Source: Hofstenia miamia (Eukaryota; Xenacoelomorpha; Acoela; Hofsteniidae). Taken from it: a stretch of 64,000 bases of DNA. The DNA lies in assembly GCA_900660155.1 (NCBI GenBank), contig CABFPE010000180.1:27842-91841 (forward strand). Direction: 5' to 3'. The notes beneath the pieces were generated by a model. The model saw nothing but the letters and a program-made list of their open reading frames with translations, searched no databases and was not told the origin of the DNA. Below, in pieces: positions 34,101 through 49,252 of the stretch. Both the position numbers and the translations under genes were made by a program. The stretch's first letter is position 1, and the number at the start of each line of letters is the position of its first letter.

Positions 34101-37100
34101 AATTTCCAAATTGCCTTTCTCACAAGCAGCATGTAAAGGAGTGTTTCCTTTCTAAGAAACAATTACAAATAAAACATGCTATAGTAAAATAAAGTACGAA
34201 AGTGATCAACATCTAATATATATGAAAATGAGCAGAAAAAATAAGAAACTCATTTATATATGAGGACCTTTTGAAATATGAATTATAGATATAATTATAA
34301 TCAAATTTTACGTTCAAACTTAAAATGCAAAATGTGCATTGAAAATTGCGCAGTATGATAAATGTTTCAACCAGACTGTTGGTTTCAACATACATACCCT
34401 ATATCTATTGCATCTCTGGGGCGTCTTAAGTTCAACATCTGTGCACACTACACTATAAATTATATGAAAAAAACAGAACAATAAGAAGTTCTATACAAAG
34501 TAATTTTGTATTGAGAGAATATTTCAATTGAATATCGAGTGAATTTCAAATAGAATTATTGGAATGGAATTATTTCAATAATTTATGTCGAGTGTGATAT
34601 CTATCTACTACAATGTAAATAAGTGTGATTTTCAAAAGCATTCGTTATTTGCTGACGTTACCTCGTTGATCGTGTTGACTTTTGCGCTGCAATGCAGAAG
34701 AAAGTTAACCATGTCCACTTTATTGTTATCACACGCTTCATGCAGAACGGTCCAGCAATCCTAAACAAATGTTAAGAAGAATGGTTTTATAATTGAGGAC
34801 GCTTCGCAAATCGCAGTGAACAAAATGCGCTATACATTCTATAACATATTTCATAATCCAAAAGGAAATTACTATTATGTAGAAAACCGAATTTCAAATT
34901 TTAGCATTTTATACAATAATTATGTATAAGTTAAATAATCCACCCACATGTTATGTGCAACGATTTTGAAAAATGCTTTCACAACGAAATCAAAAATGCG
35001 TAGAAACAGGGTATGCACGTATGCATATCCTTTGGAGATAGTAATTATGGGAACGTATGTTTTCGTATAGAGTAAAAAATTAAGAGGCAATCTGCAGGTG
35101 TTTATTAAATTAACTATTTCATATTAACAAATTTCTCTCAATCTAATTACTAAAAGGGCATTTAATATGGTATTTCTTACACTAAATGTATGCATGATAA
35201 TTTTTTTGACTATGGGGATGCCATATAAATCTGAGCAAAATGTCAAGGCAGTTAATCAAAACAAAAGATTATTAGAAGAAAAAAATGTCTAACCAAATCC
35301 CACGGCCGAATAGGGTTAATATTTTCTCATTTTTAAAAACCTATTTTTGGTACAGGCAAGGGACTAAAACTAAGGTACCCGAAGGATTCCTCTTTCAAAT
35401 TAGCTGGTCGAGTCGGTAGTAGACGCAACACATATAAAAGTAAATCTCATTAACCAATTATTATTTTGTGAAGCAACCCTGAGTTGGAAACCACTGTATT
35501 TTTACAAGTCGGGTCGAGTTGCCAGCCGGCTTTGGTCGAATGAAGTGTTACTGCATTCATTTCGTGTAATTAAGTTGATATCCTGCAAACATTCAATTTC
35601 CATTCTATACTTTAAAGTTGGATATTGCCATTCATTTATATCAAAGTATTTTTACTAGTACGTTTTGAACTTTTATAGTCGTGTTATTGATAATATGGCG
35701 AAATATTGCTATAAGTGTGTTAATCATCGATCCGGTGGAATGCTCCAACTCTGTATAAGCCTACTCAGGTACATAAAGTGTCAAACGCATGTATGTTTTC
35801 AATAACATTTTTGTGCGAATAAATTATTACTTAGGTGGTGAATTGAGTTTGATTAAGTTTTATTGTTATCATCAGTTATTTGTTTATACGTTTGCATTAA
35901 ATATAAAATGTGTACAGACACAAAGCAAATACTCATCACAATAGTTGCAATGAGAATGAATTCTCAATACATTTATCCAAAACTCTATTGCTACAATGAA
36001 TTTGAAAGAGTTACATGTCAAAATTTGTAATAAAATATCTACAGCGTTTCTTCACGCGATGCAATTCAAAAACTCAATATACCAATTCTACTTTACGTTG
36101 ACGTTGTTCCTAAGACTAGTAAGTATATATATATAGTTCAGACTATTGGGCAATCTAATTACTCACTGGATTAATGCCATCTCAAGAAACTTTACAACTA
36201 TGAAAATTTCCTACCGCGCAAAGATTATTGCCAGGATACAGGATTAAAAAGTTTTTTAGCACTTGATTTGGTCAAAAGATAGGAAAACTGAAGTTGAGAG
36301 TGAAAATTTATGCTCATTTCGCTTTTTAAATGTTCAAGAAAAGTTCTTAGATAGAAGCAGTAGGTGTAATGAGTGTTCAGAACATGCTTTTTAAATGTAA
36401 AAGATTGCCTTGCCCAATATTATATATTAGTAATATAACGATGAATTCTTCGATAAAAGTGCAAAATAAAATAATGTTGACCAAGAGCGATCTATATTAT
36501 CTAAAATTTTGATTCTCAATGGAATTTGAAGTTTCTTCATTTCAGTTTAATTCATTGCCGAATGCAAATTTCAAAGGAATATTTAAGAAAAACAGATGAA
36601 TGACCGAACTTAGCCTTAATGCTCAGCAGTACGCATGTTTGCATTTTATAAATATTGCGAATTTTTTCATTGTTTGGTATGTAACTTTTATTCGATCTTC
36701 CATAGTGTTCGTAGTTGATAGCAATAATGTATTCTTATTCGCTTAATATAGTCTGATCCTAAGATAGGTCAACTCTGCAAAAAATTTTTAAAAAAAATTG
36801 TGCAAATGTACTCTATAGCGATTTTCTGAAAGGAAACTAAATAAAGAACAGATTAAAAAGTGAGTTTGTTGAGAATTGAGTCACTTTTCGGGTAAAAACG
36901 TGATTTCAAAATGTGATATCACTGCTAAAAATTAAGGTGTATTATACGGGGATCGTAGTATAACTTCTTCCAAACAAAAAAGAAAGAGACTTAGAGTTAT
37001 CAGAAAAGGCTGGGTTTACCAAAAAGAACAATAAAAAGATCTCACAAAAGATCATTGTTTGTGTCCTAAAGTATCATTTTTGTATGTTTAGTAAAAACTT

Positions 37101-40100
37101 TGGGAAAATTGAGTAGAAATGTCTCACTTTTACGAATGTTGGTGGTCGTTTTTCCATAGTGAGCCCATAGCACCTAAAAAGTTCGTTTTGAATATCTACC
37201 GTAGCTTAGAAGCTAATGTAACACAAAATAGCCACTTTTGAGCAGCTATAACACTAGTTTTGCTTTGCATAGTAGACATTTCTTAAGTGCTTGTTAAAAT
37301 TTAAGAAAAATTTAATTTTTATCTGGTGAATGATGTTAAAAAATATCAAAAGGTAAATTTTAGAAATATTCATGAAATGAGAAAATATTTCTATTATAGT
37401 ACTTGAGAATGTATTCTCAATATTTTCTTAATCTAAACTAATGGCATATGATGAAAATTTGAAAACGAAGTCTTGATATTGAAGCAAATATTACTTTCGT
37501 CACTTAAACTTATCTTATATTATTGACTTAATATTTATGTATACGTTCACCTTATTTTAAATGAACGCTTAATTATTTTATACTTAGATGCGATCGGAGA
37601 TGAATTTATTGCTATAGAAGAGAAAGACAATGAAGTGATGCTTGAATAAGAATGGATGCTGAGAAAACATGAACAACCTTCTACGAGTGGAAACGATATC
37701 GATTTCAAAAGAAATACACATTGAACCATTTGAAGGCCACTTAAAACAACTGGGAAAGTGCAGATGAGAATCAAACTAATCAATCAATCATTGTAAGCTC
37801 TAGAAGAATTAAATAAATGACGAGGAGCCATACTTCATATTTATGGGGAAGAAAGGTCCTAGTCGCTGGTGCATATCGTCCAGGGTGACTACTTTTTTGG
37901 AAAAAATAGTGACCTAGTATTTTTGCTTATAAAATTAAATAAATTAAAACATCAAATCCTGCGCTATCCTAACTTAACCTAAGCATTTTGGAAAAAAAGT
38001 ATGAAGGGGATAATATTGTACATAAAATATTATCAACCCAGCCCTATCCTCACCAATTCTGGATTAATTAGGCAGGCTTTCAAGATGGCATTCCCCTCAC
38101 CTTTATCAGGTTTAATTGGGGTGATCAATCAAGCAATATACAAAAAAAGTGACTTTAAGTGACCCGTGAAGAAATTAGTGACCATTGACTAGTCACTAAA
38201 ATAGTGACTAAGTGGTCACCCTGGTACCGTCAATGAGCCTTTCGCATTTACACATACATACGAAGGTGCACTCTATTATATCAGCTAATGAAAATAAACT
38301 TTCATTGCGAATTTTTTAAGCGAATGTTTTGCAAATTTAAGCAGGTCTCCCACAACACATACGCGAATCCAATTGAAGATAATATCGTGCTATCACTGCC
38401 TTTTAAGAAATTAAGTTTTTCTTGAGAATTATAAAGCCATATAACAGTTATATAACGATAGAATTTATTGAGTTTTTGAAAGTTCTTTAGGATTTGCTCT
38501 CTTAAAGTACGCAATCCAGTCTCTTATACACTTTTATAAGTGTTAAAACCATTTTTTAACTACGAGCGCGAAATTTTAACTAAAAGGTACTTTTAGCTCA
38601 TATAACGTCCAAGTTGACGTTGTACGACACACCTAAAATTTCTCGCCATGATGAAACCAGAGACATTTTTGCCTGCTTTTGATAATGTAGAGAAGAAAAT
38701 TACACATATTGACAAGTCATTCAGGTTTTGCCATGTCAGATCGTTAAGAACACAAACTACATTGAATTATGCACTACAATATCTTAAGAATGGATTTGAT
38801 AGAATGGATGGCGAGTTTTTGGATAGTTTACTTTGCGGCGAAGACGATTTGATAGCCGTAAATTATTAATTTTAATTGTAAAGATGTCAGTTGTAACAAT
38901 GCATATATATCTACTCCATATCCAAAAATTGATATAGCAAAACCACCAATAATTACTTCACTAAAATTCTAACCATTCAACCTGTTTGCTATAAACACTT
39001 GAGCTGAGCATTGTGACAATCAGGGGAGGAAAAGGGTCGACCCGAGCAGAGGTTAGGATCGGGTCAAATGTATTTTCATTAAATCGGGTCATGTCAGGTT
39101 AATCAATAACGTTGACATTGACATTAATTGTTGATTACATGTATATGTTTTAACGCTACATTGAATAATTGAACGGTGTGTTAAAAGGAAAGTTTTTTGT
39201 CTGAGGACAACCAATGCATAGCAAAGAATATATTTTGCCCACTACTGGCTTACTAGTTATGTCTGAAAACATATAATTTTGCTTGTCTTAGTGTATTCAG
39301 GTCAAATTTATGAAGACGAGTCAGGTCTACATATCATTCGGGTCGGGACCAAAACGTATGACCCGTTTCTAGGCCTAATGACAATATGCTTGGTTTTCGG
39401 GAAACCAAGCAAAAATGGGACCAGTCAACTAGGTCAAAGTTGTAACTTCAGTAATCGTGCGTAACGTCGACGTCATCATCATATTGAAAAAATGAGATTT
39501 TTGGAATGTAATATAAATAACCAATAAACTAACGAGTATACAACATTTTTTGTTTGGATTTATATAGGTCACACAAAAATTGTTGAAAACACCATTACTT
39601 TCTTTTTCCAAAATATTAGGTGTGGTTGAGGGCTGAAAACGATGCAAACTACATGGAGTTATAGTTGTAACAAAATTAAATACTTACGGTAGTGCGGCTA
39701 TCAATAGATGCGTTGTATTCCAAAAGGATTTTCACAATTTCCACATGACCGGCTCGTCCACCTACGTGAATAGGCATGCTTCCTTTCTAAACAACAAAAA
39801 AATTATATAATTACTAAAACAATACATATGCATTAAATTAATGAAAGTTTTAAATTCAACATTACAAAGTAATGAGTTGAGGTTCACAACATAAAATATA
39901 AAATATAAAATTCATTATAATAAAATGTTAAACTGTCGCAAACTTAATTGGATTCGTCTGACACTATCGTGAAGTAAGGAAAGCAAAGAATTCTATAATT
40001 GTATTTTACTTTACTTTATTTAAGACCTCGTACACTGCCGTAAAGTATAAATGTCATTCATTAATTTACTTTAGGCAAGTGTACGACCAGCCTTAGAAAA

Positions 40101-43100
40101 AATCTTTCCATACCGAGGCCGAACTTGTATCCGATAGCAAAAATGATCAGAACTTATGTTTGGCATTATGTATGCACTAATTGAAAATGTAATGTAACAA
40201 ATACGAAGATCAGTTTCGAATTAATTCGCTGATATCCAGAAAATTACAAACAACATTATGCAGTTTCTTCAAGGGGAATTCTTGCAACAACATAAAAAAA
40301 TTCTCAAAGGGCCATGCATTTGATGTTCTATGGTTGTTCAGACCAGATTTGGAAGCGGGATGTTATTAATTGCACCAACCCGAACAGCAACCCATATTTC
40401 TTTTATCTTGTCCTGCAGTCGACCTGCATACTGTTACTCGAATAATCAGTATATTACCAAAAAGCGAATACAAATTAGAAAAACATAAAATGTATGGAGA
40501 AACATTAAAAACTTTGTTGAATACATGCTACAAAACAAACTGATAGCACACAAAGATATTGCTTCAAATTTGCTGTTTTTGAAGATTACGTAAAAGTTTT
40601 GAGCCTCACTCCAGCTCGAAGTCCACCTCCCCACATGATTTTTTTTGGCCCGTGCCCATGTGGACTTGGTCAGCACACAAGCCCGCGCGGGCCGGTTTAG
40701 CCCAGTCCGCATCCATTGGTTCAGCCTCTTAACATTATATATCCCTACATAAGAATCATTACCCATTCTATAGAAATGATTGAAAATATAGACAAGGAAA
40801 AATAGAAAAACTGAATTGCGAAGAAAGTGACACAGTACAGGTTAATTGACATAAAAGATTTAGTTTTCATACTGATCACAATTAAAATTGTGCAGTTCAA
40901 AATTAGAAACTGAATAAATCCAATTATAAATTACATTAAATGCCCTGGTTAGTTCTTTTGCAAGTCCGCCATCCAAGAAAATATGGGTTGAGATTAAGAC
41001 GGGTCTCCCGAAAAATATGATTTTAATCCACTCACAAGCTTACCTAAAAGACCTGGGTCTTTTCTATTAATTACCAGATATTGATCAATATCACTATGAT
41101 GAAAATTGAATTAATCAACAATAGGTCCTTGCTTCTGAGTTGCAATAAAATGAATTACTAAATGAACAACTTTAGAGACAAAAGATGTAATGGTTAAGAG
41201 TGAATTCAAATTACATTTTATAAGAAATAATCGCTATTTTAAATTATGAATACGGGGCAAGCAAACAGATGCTTGTTGATAAAACGTTGCACACAATAAG
41301 TAAACATGTTGTTGATAGAAATATTACTCATACAAAGGTAAAAGCGAAGTCTATTTCAACGAGAAACACATTAAATATTGGTCCTTTTCCCCAGTTAGCG
41401 ACAGGCACTTTCTAGAAGCTTTCGCCCCAAAAATTTTTAGATTTCGGTCCAAATGCATATTTTGTCAGAGGCCGTAATTATAACAGCCCTACATCACAAC
41501 CTACATTACATGCAAATCTGGTAAAAGATCTAGTTCTTTTCTGCTATTAAAGTAGAATTCAGGCAATCAGGCCGAATCACTGAATTTTTCTTTACCAGAA
41601 TAAATTATTTGACTAAATACGAGCATTTACATGCTATCGATCTTATTTAATGAATTAATAATTCACTATATTTACTATAAATCCTCGTGCATAAGCCGTA
41701 CCCCAAATCTGTATATGACTTACAGTTTGTATAATCCACATCTGTAACGGCACACATTCTTTTGCCCATATACCTATACGTTTTTCCATTTATTTAAACA
41801 AATTTAATTTAACTATTTACAAGTGCTGGATATTTCCTAGTGTCCTTCAGTTGAATATATTATTCTCAGCTGTTGCGCATTTCAAAGGTACCTTATCAGT
41901 ACATAGTGAGAAGTTCACAGATATAATTTTTAGACTGCGTGTATAAGACGCAACCCAACTTTTAAATTAAATGTTAGGTCCACAGGTGCGACTTATACAC
42001 GAGGAGGGTTTACAGTACTTTAAATAAATTCATGAAAAAACATAAATTTCTATAAATAGCTTAGACAATAGAGGATGGACATGGATGGAAATATCAGCCA
42101 CTGCAAAAAATTAAAGATCACATCCAAAACTATCCATCAAGGGTAAGTTTTAAAATTCAACCGCATCTGCACTTAAAAAATATGTATCCGCAAATATCAG
42201 CACTTGAAATGCCCATTTTAAAAATTTTTGCCAGTAAAATGTTTCAAGCCCAACCCTAACCCTACCACGAGGATAGATATACTTCTGACACACTTCTTCT
42301 GTTCTTATAAATCCGGAATTTATTGTGTAATGGGTTTTATTAACTGCCTTACTCGAGTGTTTTATGTAGCCATCGTTTACTATATTTATCAAAATACATT
42401 TGTCCACATCAGTTTTTGCAAGAAAATTCAATTGCCTTCCTGAAATTTTCTTTAGTTCTAGTGAGAGCTCTGGGATGAATAATTCGGAAGCATATAGACA
42501 TTAAGGTAATATGCATACAGACTCTGTATTACAGGGAAGATTGATGTGTTGATTTATTAAAATATTTCAGGAAAAGAAGCCCAAGTGAGATTTTTATAAA
42601 TAGACACTGCCAAGCTGTATATGTGGGACGTATTTAATCGTTACTACATATTTGTATTGTAACCTTCTTGTAATTATATCACATAACTCATAGTCCTTTA
42701 CCCCTTTTAGGCAAAAACTAATTCCTAGTTTTGGAAGATAAATCTAAAAATTTTTCCCATTACAAAATTGGCTTACAGGTGACATAATCCCTCTAATCAC
42801 CTGCTGATGCACTTTTAGTTATTTTGAAGAAACGCTTTAAATCATTACTGTATTTACCTTTATTCTATTCTATTATTGTCACAAAAAGTGAATTACAACT
42901 TCTATGGTTATAACTTGACCTTTTACAAGTTTCTCGTTTTTTATTCCCATGATGCAATTTAAATAATAGCTTCTTATTAATATAGTTAGAGAGGACATGA
43001 TTTGCCTTTTAACCCTACTTGCAACAAGATATTTTTGTCTTTTGAACTCAAAGGCGAGGAGGGGGAGGGAGGGGGTTGATCCAGCCTGCTCCTTCTTAAA

Positions 43101-45217
43101 AAAATTTCTACTAAAGATTTTTCCGTGAAACTTTGTACGATACTAAAACAATCCTTCCTCTACAAGTTGAGGCAGTTAGATGGACTGTGACGCATCTTTA
43201 TTCAGATGTCGCCATCATTTCCAATGATAGGCATAGAAAATTTGGTCATTTTTTGAAGTTTTGAACTTTTTCAGCATAATAAATTTCATTATGCTTTATT
43301 AGTTTATAATACTTGCTTTTTGTATTCATGGAAAGGTCTTTGCTTAAAAACAGACATCAAATATTGAAATGGAGAACAAAAATAATAGTTTTATATAAAA
43401 ACGCAATTGATGTGTTTGAAAAAATACTGTTTTACAAAAACTCAACATATTAAATTTTATTCGATATTTAACGCTCTTTACATAATCATTCAAAAAGTTT
43501 CCTCCACGCCTTAGTTATGCTTCACCAGTGTTTTGCCATGGGAATTGCATTCCCATGGGAATCCCATGGGAAAGGCCCAATGGGATGGGATGGGACAAGC
43601 ATAAATTGTCATGGAATGGGATAGGACAGGAAAATATTTCCCATGGACAAGCCTGTGCTTCGCTTATCACTTCGAGCATGGAATTTTAAAAAATGTTCAA
43701 GCAAAGAATGCTCAAAATTTTCAAAATATAGTTGACAAATGTCCTGTAGTGAGAAAAAAAGTTGGTGAAATTTTCTTCAAATTCGATCAGAATACTTATA
43801 AATCTACAAAAGTAAAAGTCAGGAAAGCACAACCACATCGCATTTTCAAAAAGCTGAAATTTAAGAAAGTTTACAGGGGCGGAATTAACACTCTGTGGCA
43901 AATAAAGCTAAAGGAATACAAACCCAATTCAAGATGTTAGCAATCGATTTGAAACTAAAAACAGACGATTACATTTTGAGTAAGCTTACTTTTGTACAAA
44001 AAACTTTGTTTGCAATTTTTTTCTGTAAAAATGGGTGTCAGCCCCCGTTTTAAAAATCCTAAACGCGCCACTGACTACCCCTACAAAGAAAGCAGACAGT
44101 TTATTAACCGGCATTAACGATATTTGGTTTACCTGCAAGAAAAAGAAATAGCAAAAAGAAAAACATGGTTCAATCAATATTAAATGGAGATGGCACAAAA
44201 ACGTAAAAATAAATCATAAATGGCAACATTTTAACTGACTGAAATGAAAATAAAAAAAATTCAAGATTATAGCAAGAGACAGTTGTCACTTACTATCAGT
44301 ATGCATAGAACAGAATCCAATTTCTCATTATTTAGAAAAAATGCCTCACAAAAACAAGTAAATGGGGTGCATTCAAGAAATTTTTGCATAAAAATGTGTT
44401 CGAATTTAACAGCGGAATGGATCGTTTTGATGCAACGAATAATTCGTCGCTGTTACCATGTTTATATTATATTTTCTTTGAAATTATATAATAATGTGAA
44501 ACAAATTGTTTCCCATAAAAAATTTCTAAACTAAACAACTTCGCAATCAACCAAAAATCCCCATGGTAGCATCGCATATTTCGCCTTCGAAATACTTATC
44601 TCTAATTTAGTTTCTCAAATGGCTTTTCATGCCTAAAATGAGGCCAAGAGCCGCATTCCCTTAAAAATGTAGAGAACCACAAATTTTCAGGTTCTGTTGA
44701 AAATCTGTTAAAATTAATGAACAAAAGACAAAGAGAACTTCGTAAAGACACTAATTATATTAAAAATGTATGTCAACGTACCTTGGTAACTGCGTTGACG
44801 AGTGCTCCTTGTTCCAACAAATACTTCGCAATTTTCACTTGGCCCCCAACACAGGCTTTGTGTAGAAGAGAAAATCCATCCTAAAAACGTAGTGAAATTC
44901 AAGTGTGATCATAGAAAATTTTGCTGAAAACTATTATAAAACGATTAATTGCAAGTTATAAAAAATCCAACATATATTATAAAAAATGCGAAAGTTTATG
45001 AGGCTCTCAACAAGAACTTTAAGGTATATATTTATACCCATGAAAGCTAATATTTTTAAGACGCTCTATATTTAAGGGAGAGCAGAAAAAAATTGAAAAA
45101 AGGTTTTTATCATGTGAAATGCACTAAAAATGTATTCTTTATCACATTATTCATAAAATATCTATAATTTCATAAAATGTTTAGATATCTTCTTGAAAAA
45201 TGGGGGGAAACACCCCT

Positions 45218-45260
<43 letters not shown>

Positions 45261-48200
45261 ATTACAAAAATGAATGCGTTTTATTTAGCATTAGTTTCTG
45301 ACAAAAATGGAATTTTATGCTCGTCCATGGATCAATTTTTAATATCACCAATATATTAAAAATTTTAAAATAGCTTATGCAATGGACCTTTCGACATCGA
45401 GCACAATATAAAATAATTTTAATTTCATAACTATGATTTTTGCACTGCAAAGTAATAAATGCACCTAATCCGAATGGGTATATTTGATAAATCTGATGTT
45501 TTTGGAAGAAATTTGTAAATAGCTCGTTTTTATGATAGTATTTACGACAACATTTTGTGCGCAAATCAGCTATATAATTGTAACTGAATTATTAAGAGAA
45601 TTTTCTTCATATTAAAAAATTTCGTAATTTTCCAAACTGCTATATCCTAAGCCTCCAAACCGAAATGTCCCAAATTTTCATAAAGCAAGTATTGACCCGT
45701 GGGCTTGCACACAATGCACATAGCCTACTTTTAAATATAATACCGATCAATGTTTTAGGGAAGATACCGTGGTATCGGTATTTTTCAGTATTGTCAAAAT
45801 ACCGCGCATCTATTGTTCACAATCATAGCTTTGTCTATCCTGTGTCTAGAAATAAATTACATAAATACACTTGTTTTCAAGTTAACACTAAAAAATTAAT
45901 GATGAGAAAAATTAATGGGAAGCATTTAATGGACTATTGTATTTTACAAACGGACCATTAATTACATTTTTAAGATACCATTAATGGCCATTATCTCATA
46001 ATAATAATAATATGTAATTTTTTACTTGTGTTTCGTGAAAAATTAAATTATTCATCAATTTCTCTTTTCACAGCTCTACTTTTGTATGACAGGTAAAGCT
46101 AGCTATTTGTCAGGTTATGAAAACACGAGATAAGTTATGAATCAATGCTAACTGACCAGAAGCAGCATGGGTATTTACGTAAATTGTCTTACTACGATCA
46201 CTGACCATTTTCAGCCCCATCTGTCCAACGCGTCGTTTTACAGTTATAATGAAATGTGAATAAATAGCATGTGTTATTGATGCTCACGTTTTAATTTTAT
46301 TCATTTAAAGTGCTTACACAAATATTTGAAGAATTTGACCTGAAAAACACTAAAAATGATACATTTATTCACTACTTTCAAAGGACGATCAATTTCCCAT
46401 TAGTGGCCTCAATTAATTTTTCATTTGCACAAATTCTAATAATGGATATTCAAGAAATACTTTGCCAGTAAATTAAAATTATATTTTTAGCAGCTCTAAT
46501 TGTCTCAAGAAGACGTCTATAATACCTAACAATCAATATCATGCAAATGAGAGTGTACAAGCTCTCTGCATTTACCAGCATGCGACAATAACATTGTACT
46601 TTGAAAATCATAAAAGTGTCAAACAAAGTAATTAGAATTACAAAGAAAGAGGAATTTTTCATTTGACTTAATAGTTGTTCGTTACTTTGAAATAATACGT
46701 AGAGAAGAGAAGTGGAAATAATTATTTGAACGTTTTAACTAGCAAAATGGAAATTTGCGCAACTCTAATTTAAACGGCGCTGATAGTGGTATATGCACTC
46801 TAGTCTAGACGACGCAGTGTCTATAATTCAGTGAAGTAATTCACAAAACATAATTCATGAAGAACATGATTAAAGGGACACTAATTCTTAAATTACCTTA
46901 TTTGATATTGGTGCGTTAGGAGTAATGGTGTGCGTTTTTAAGCTCTATTTTTTCAATGTTTTCAAAATGTCTATCACTCATTTTGTCGCTACTGAAATGG
47001 CAGAAACTCCTGAGTACGCCCCTGGTTAGGAGGAGAAGTTATTTATTTTTGTTTGCAAAATATAATATACAAATATGTCTAATCACCGGAGCATTCAAAA
47101 TATGACTTTTAAATATTAAAATATAACCCTAATTTTAATGACAAAACCACCTATACTATAAATTTTTGATGACTAGAAAATCCGACTCTATTTTAGTGAT
47201 GTACGGGTAGAGCATTTTTAATGCCACACCCGCCAGACAAAAAATATTATATTACCCGTACCCACTCTTACACGCCCATACCCGACAACAAAATAATATT
47301 TACGGCTATTAAATCACTTAACAATTTTCAATAACATTTCGAATAGAATTCACATTCACTATATGTCAATTTTTTCAACATTTTATTAACAAATTATAAG
47401 TTTTTGAAAAATACTATTTTAAGATACCAATAATATGCAATGAAAAACGTACCCGTACCTGCACATCACTATTACTACTCTATTTACTATCAAAATGACA
47501 AAAATGTGCAAATGTACATGTAGTTTTTATAAATTGAAATATCAATCAAATATTTCTAGATATTTCTTCAGTAGATTCAAAATCCTCTTTATTGCCAAAA
47601 GCATATTTAGTATAAAGAACTTTTTCATTACATGATGTTGCCTGACATTTTAGAAATTTACCCTACAGTAATAGAGATAAAAGGTCATTGTTACCATAAC
47701 AAGGGGCTGGTATTAGCAACAAAAACTACTTTTATTGTTATTGATTTACTGTTATTATAACCTGTAGCTATCTACGAATATTTGTGAGTTTGTATGAGCT
47801 GAAATATTTGGTTTAGAGATATACCTTAGTTTCCAACAGGAGCGGAAGGGGCCCGAGCCACCATTAAAATAAGAAAATGCATTACAATTGCGCAATCAAA
47901 ATTACATAGAGAAATCTTTTAGTACCCAATTATGCACTTAGCCTCCCAAATATTTATGATTCTTTTTTGCTCACCGCGTGCGTGTGTTATGTGTATAAGA
48001 GACAGCATTTAATACGTGGTCATAATTGTTTTTAAAAAAAGCTCGAACACCAACGATTGTAATTGAAAAGTTAAATTTCAAACATACTCTTTTTATTTAA
48101 GGAACGAAGGAATATTTTACAAAAATAACGAGCAACGTTTAGATTAAAATGGCTGAATCGATGTTAATAAAACCCACCTTAGAAACAATACATAAATACC

Positions 48201-49212
48201 TCATTCTAATATATACTACATTTATTTTTATATAGGGCTTCTGGAATTGTTCTCTATCGTCGCCTCCAATTAATCCCAATTTAAAAGTATCTTGATGTAG
48301 GTAGGTCGATAAAACGAAACACATATATAAGCACATGTGCTATATTTTGTACAAAACACAAACCAGTAAATCCCATTTGTTTGAATGTTATCTCAAAACC
48401 CTACTTCACCAATGTCGACTAACTTAATTTTTATATATTCCATTATATTACTATCTTATGTCTTTGTCCATTAGCAGGGCTAAGTTGAACGATGGAAGGT
48501 CATTTAAATAACTATAAATAAGCAACAGTATTTGTGTATTGTCATTTTCGCATTAGCAAATTATATATACGCCTTCTTTAAACAGAATTTCAAAATCACT
48601 GTAGAGAAAGAGTTTCTTGAAATTGCAGTGAAACAAATAAAAAACAAATTTGACAGTCCTGCAAATAAAACAAACGCATCTTATTGCACATTATCAAATA
48701 GCAAACATGCGACATTGACTATGTATTTTATCAAGAATAGAATCAATCAAAAAATGTTAACAAACGTTTCATTTGTTCGAAGAAAGGGGAAATATATGGC
48801 ATGGTAAACTACAAAAATTAATCCAGTGTCATATCATAAAATTTAAAAATTCTTGATGCAAAAATCAACGCTATATACATGGATTTAAGATACGCAGTGG
48901 TACAAACGTAGTCATGCATTCATTTCAATTGATAATTACCATCGGAAATATTTAACTTGAGGTCCTCACTGAGGACTCCTCAGACGCATAACAAAGAGAG
49001 AAATTATTTCAAAGGAACAGAAGCCAGTCTGAGATAAGACATTTTAACAATATATTGGTAACTGTAGGTAGGTTTCTTGACAGCAGGTAGATGTATTTAA
49101 TAAATGAAAAAGTAATGAAGAAAACGATTTTTGAGACACAAAGTGTCTTCAGGTGCTTTGTACACAGTCGTGCTTGATTTCACGATCTGATCAAATCTGC
49201 ATCAAACAAAGA

Positions 49213-49252
<40 letters not shown>

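Noticed and set aside
37547-37783. Coding-like plus-strand text with acidic residues near 37.6 kb
   Set aside because: Interrupted by stops and without a recognised family; I could not assign it to any transposase.
43528-44075. A single hAT element from CAGTGTTTTGCC to CGCGCCACTG
   Set aside because: The flanks TGCTTCAC and ACTACCCC do not match, so I treat the ends as separate remnants.
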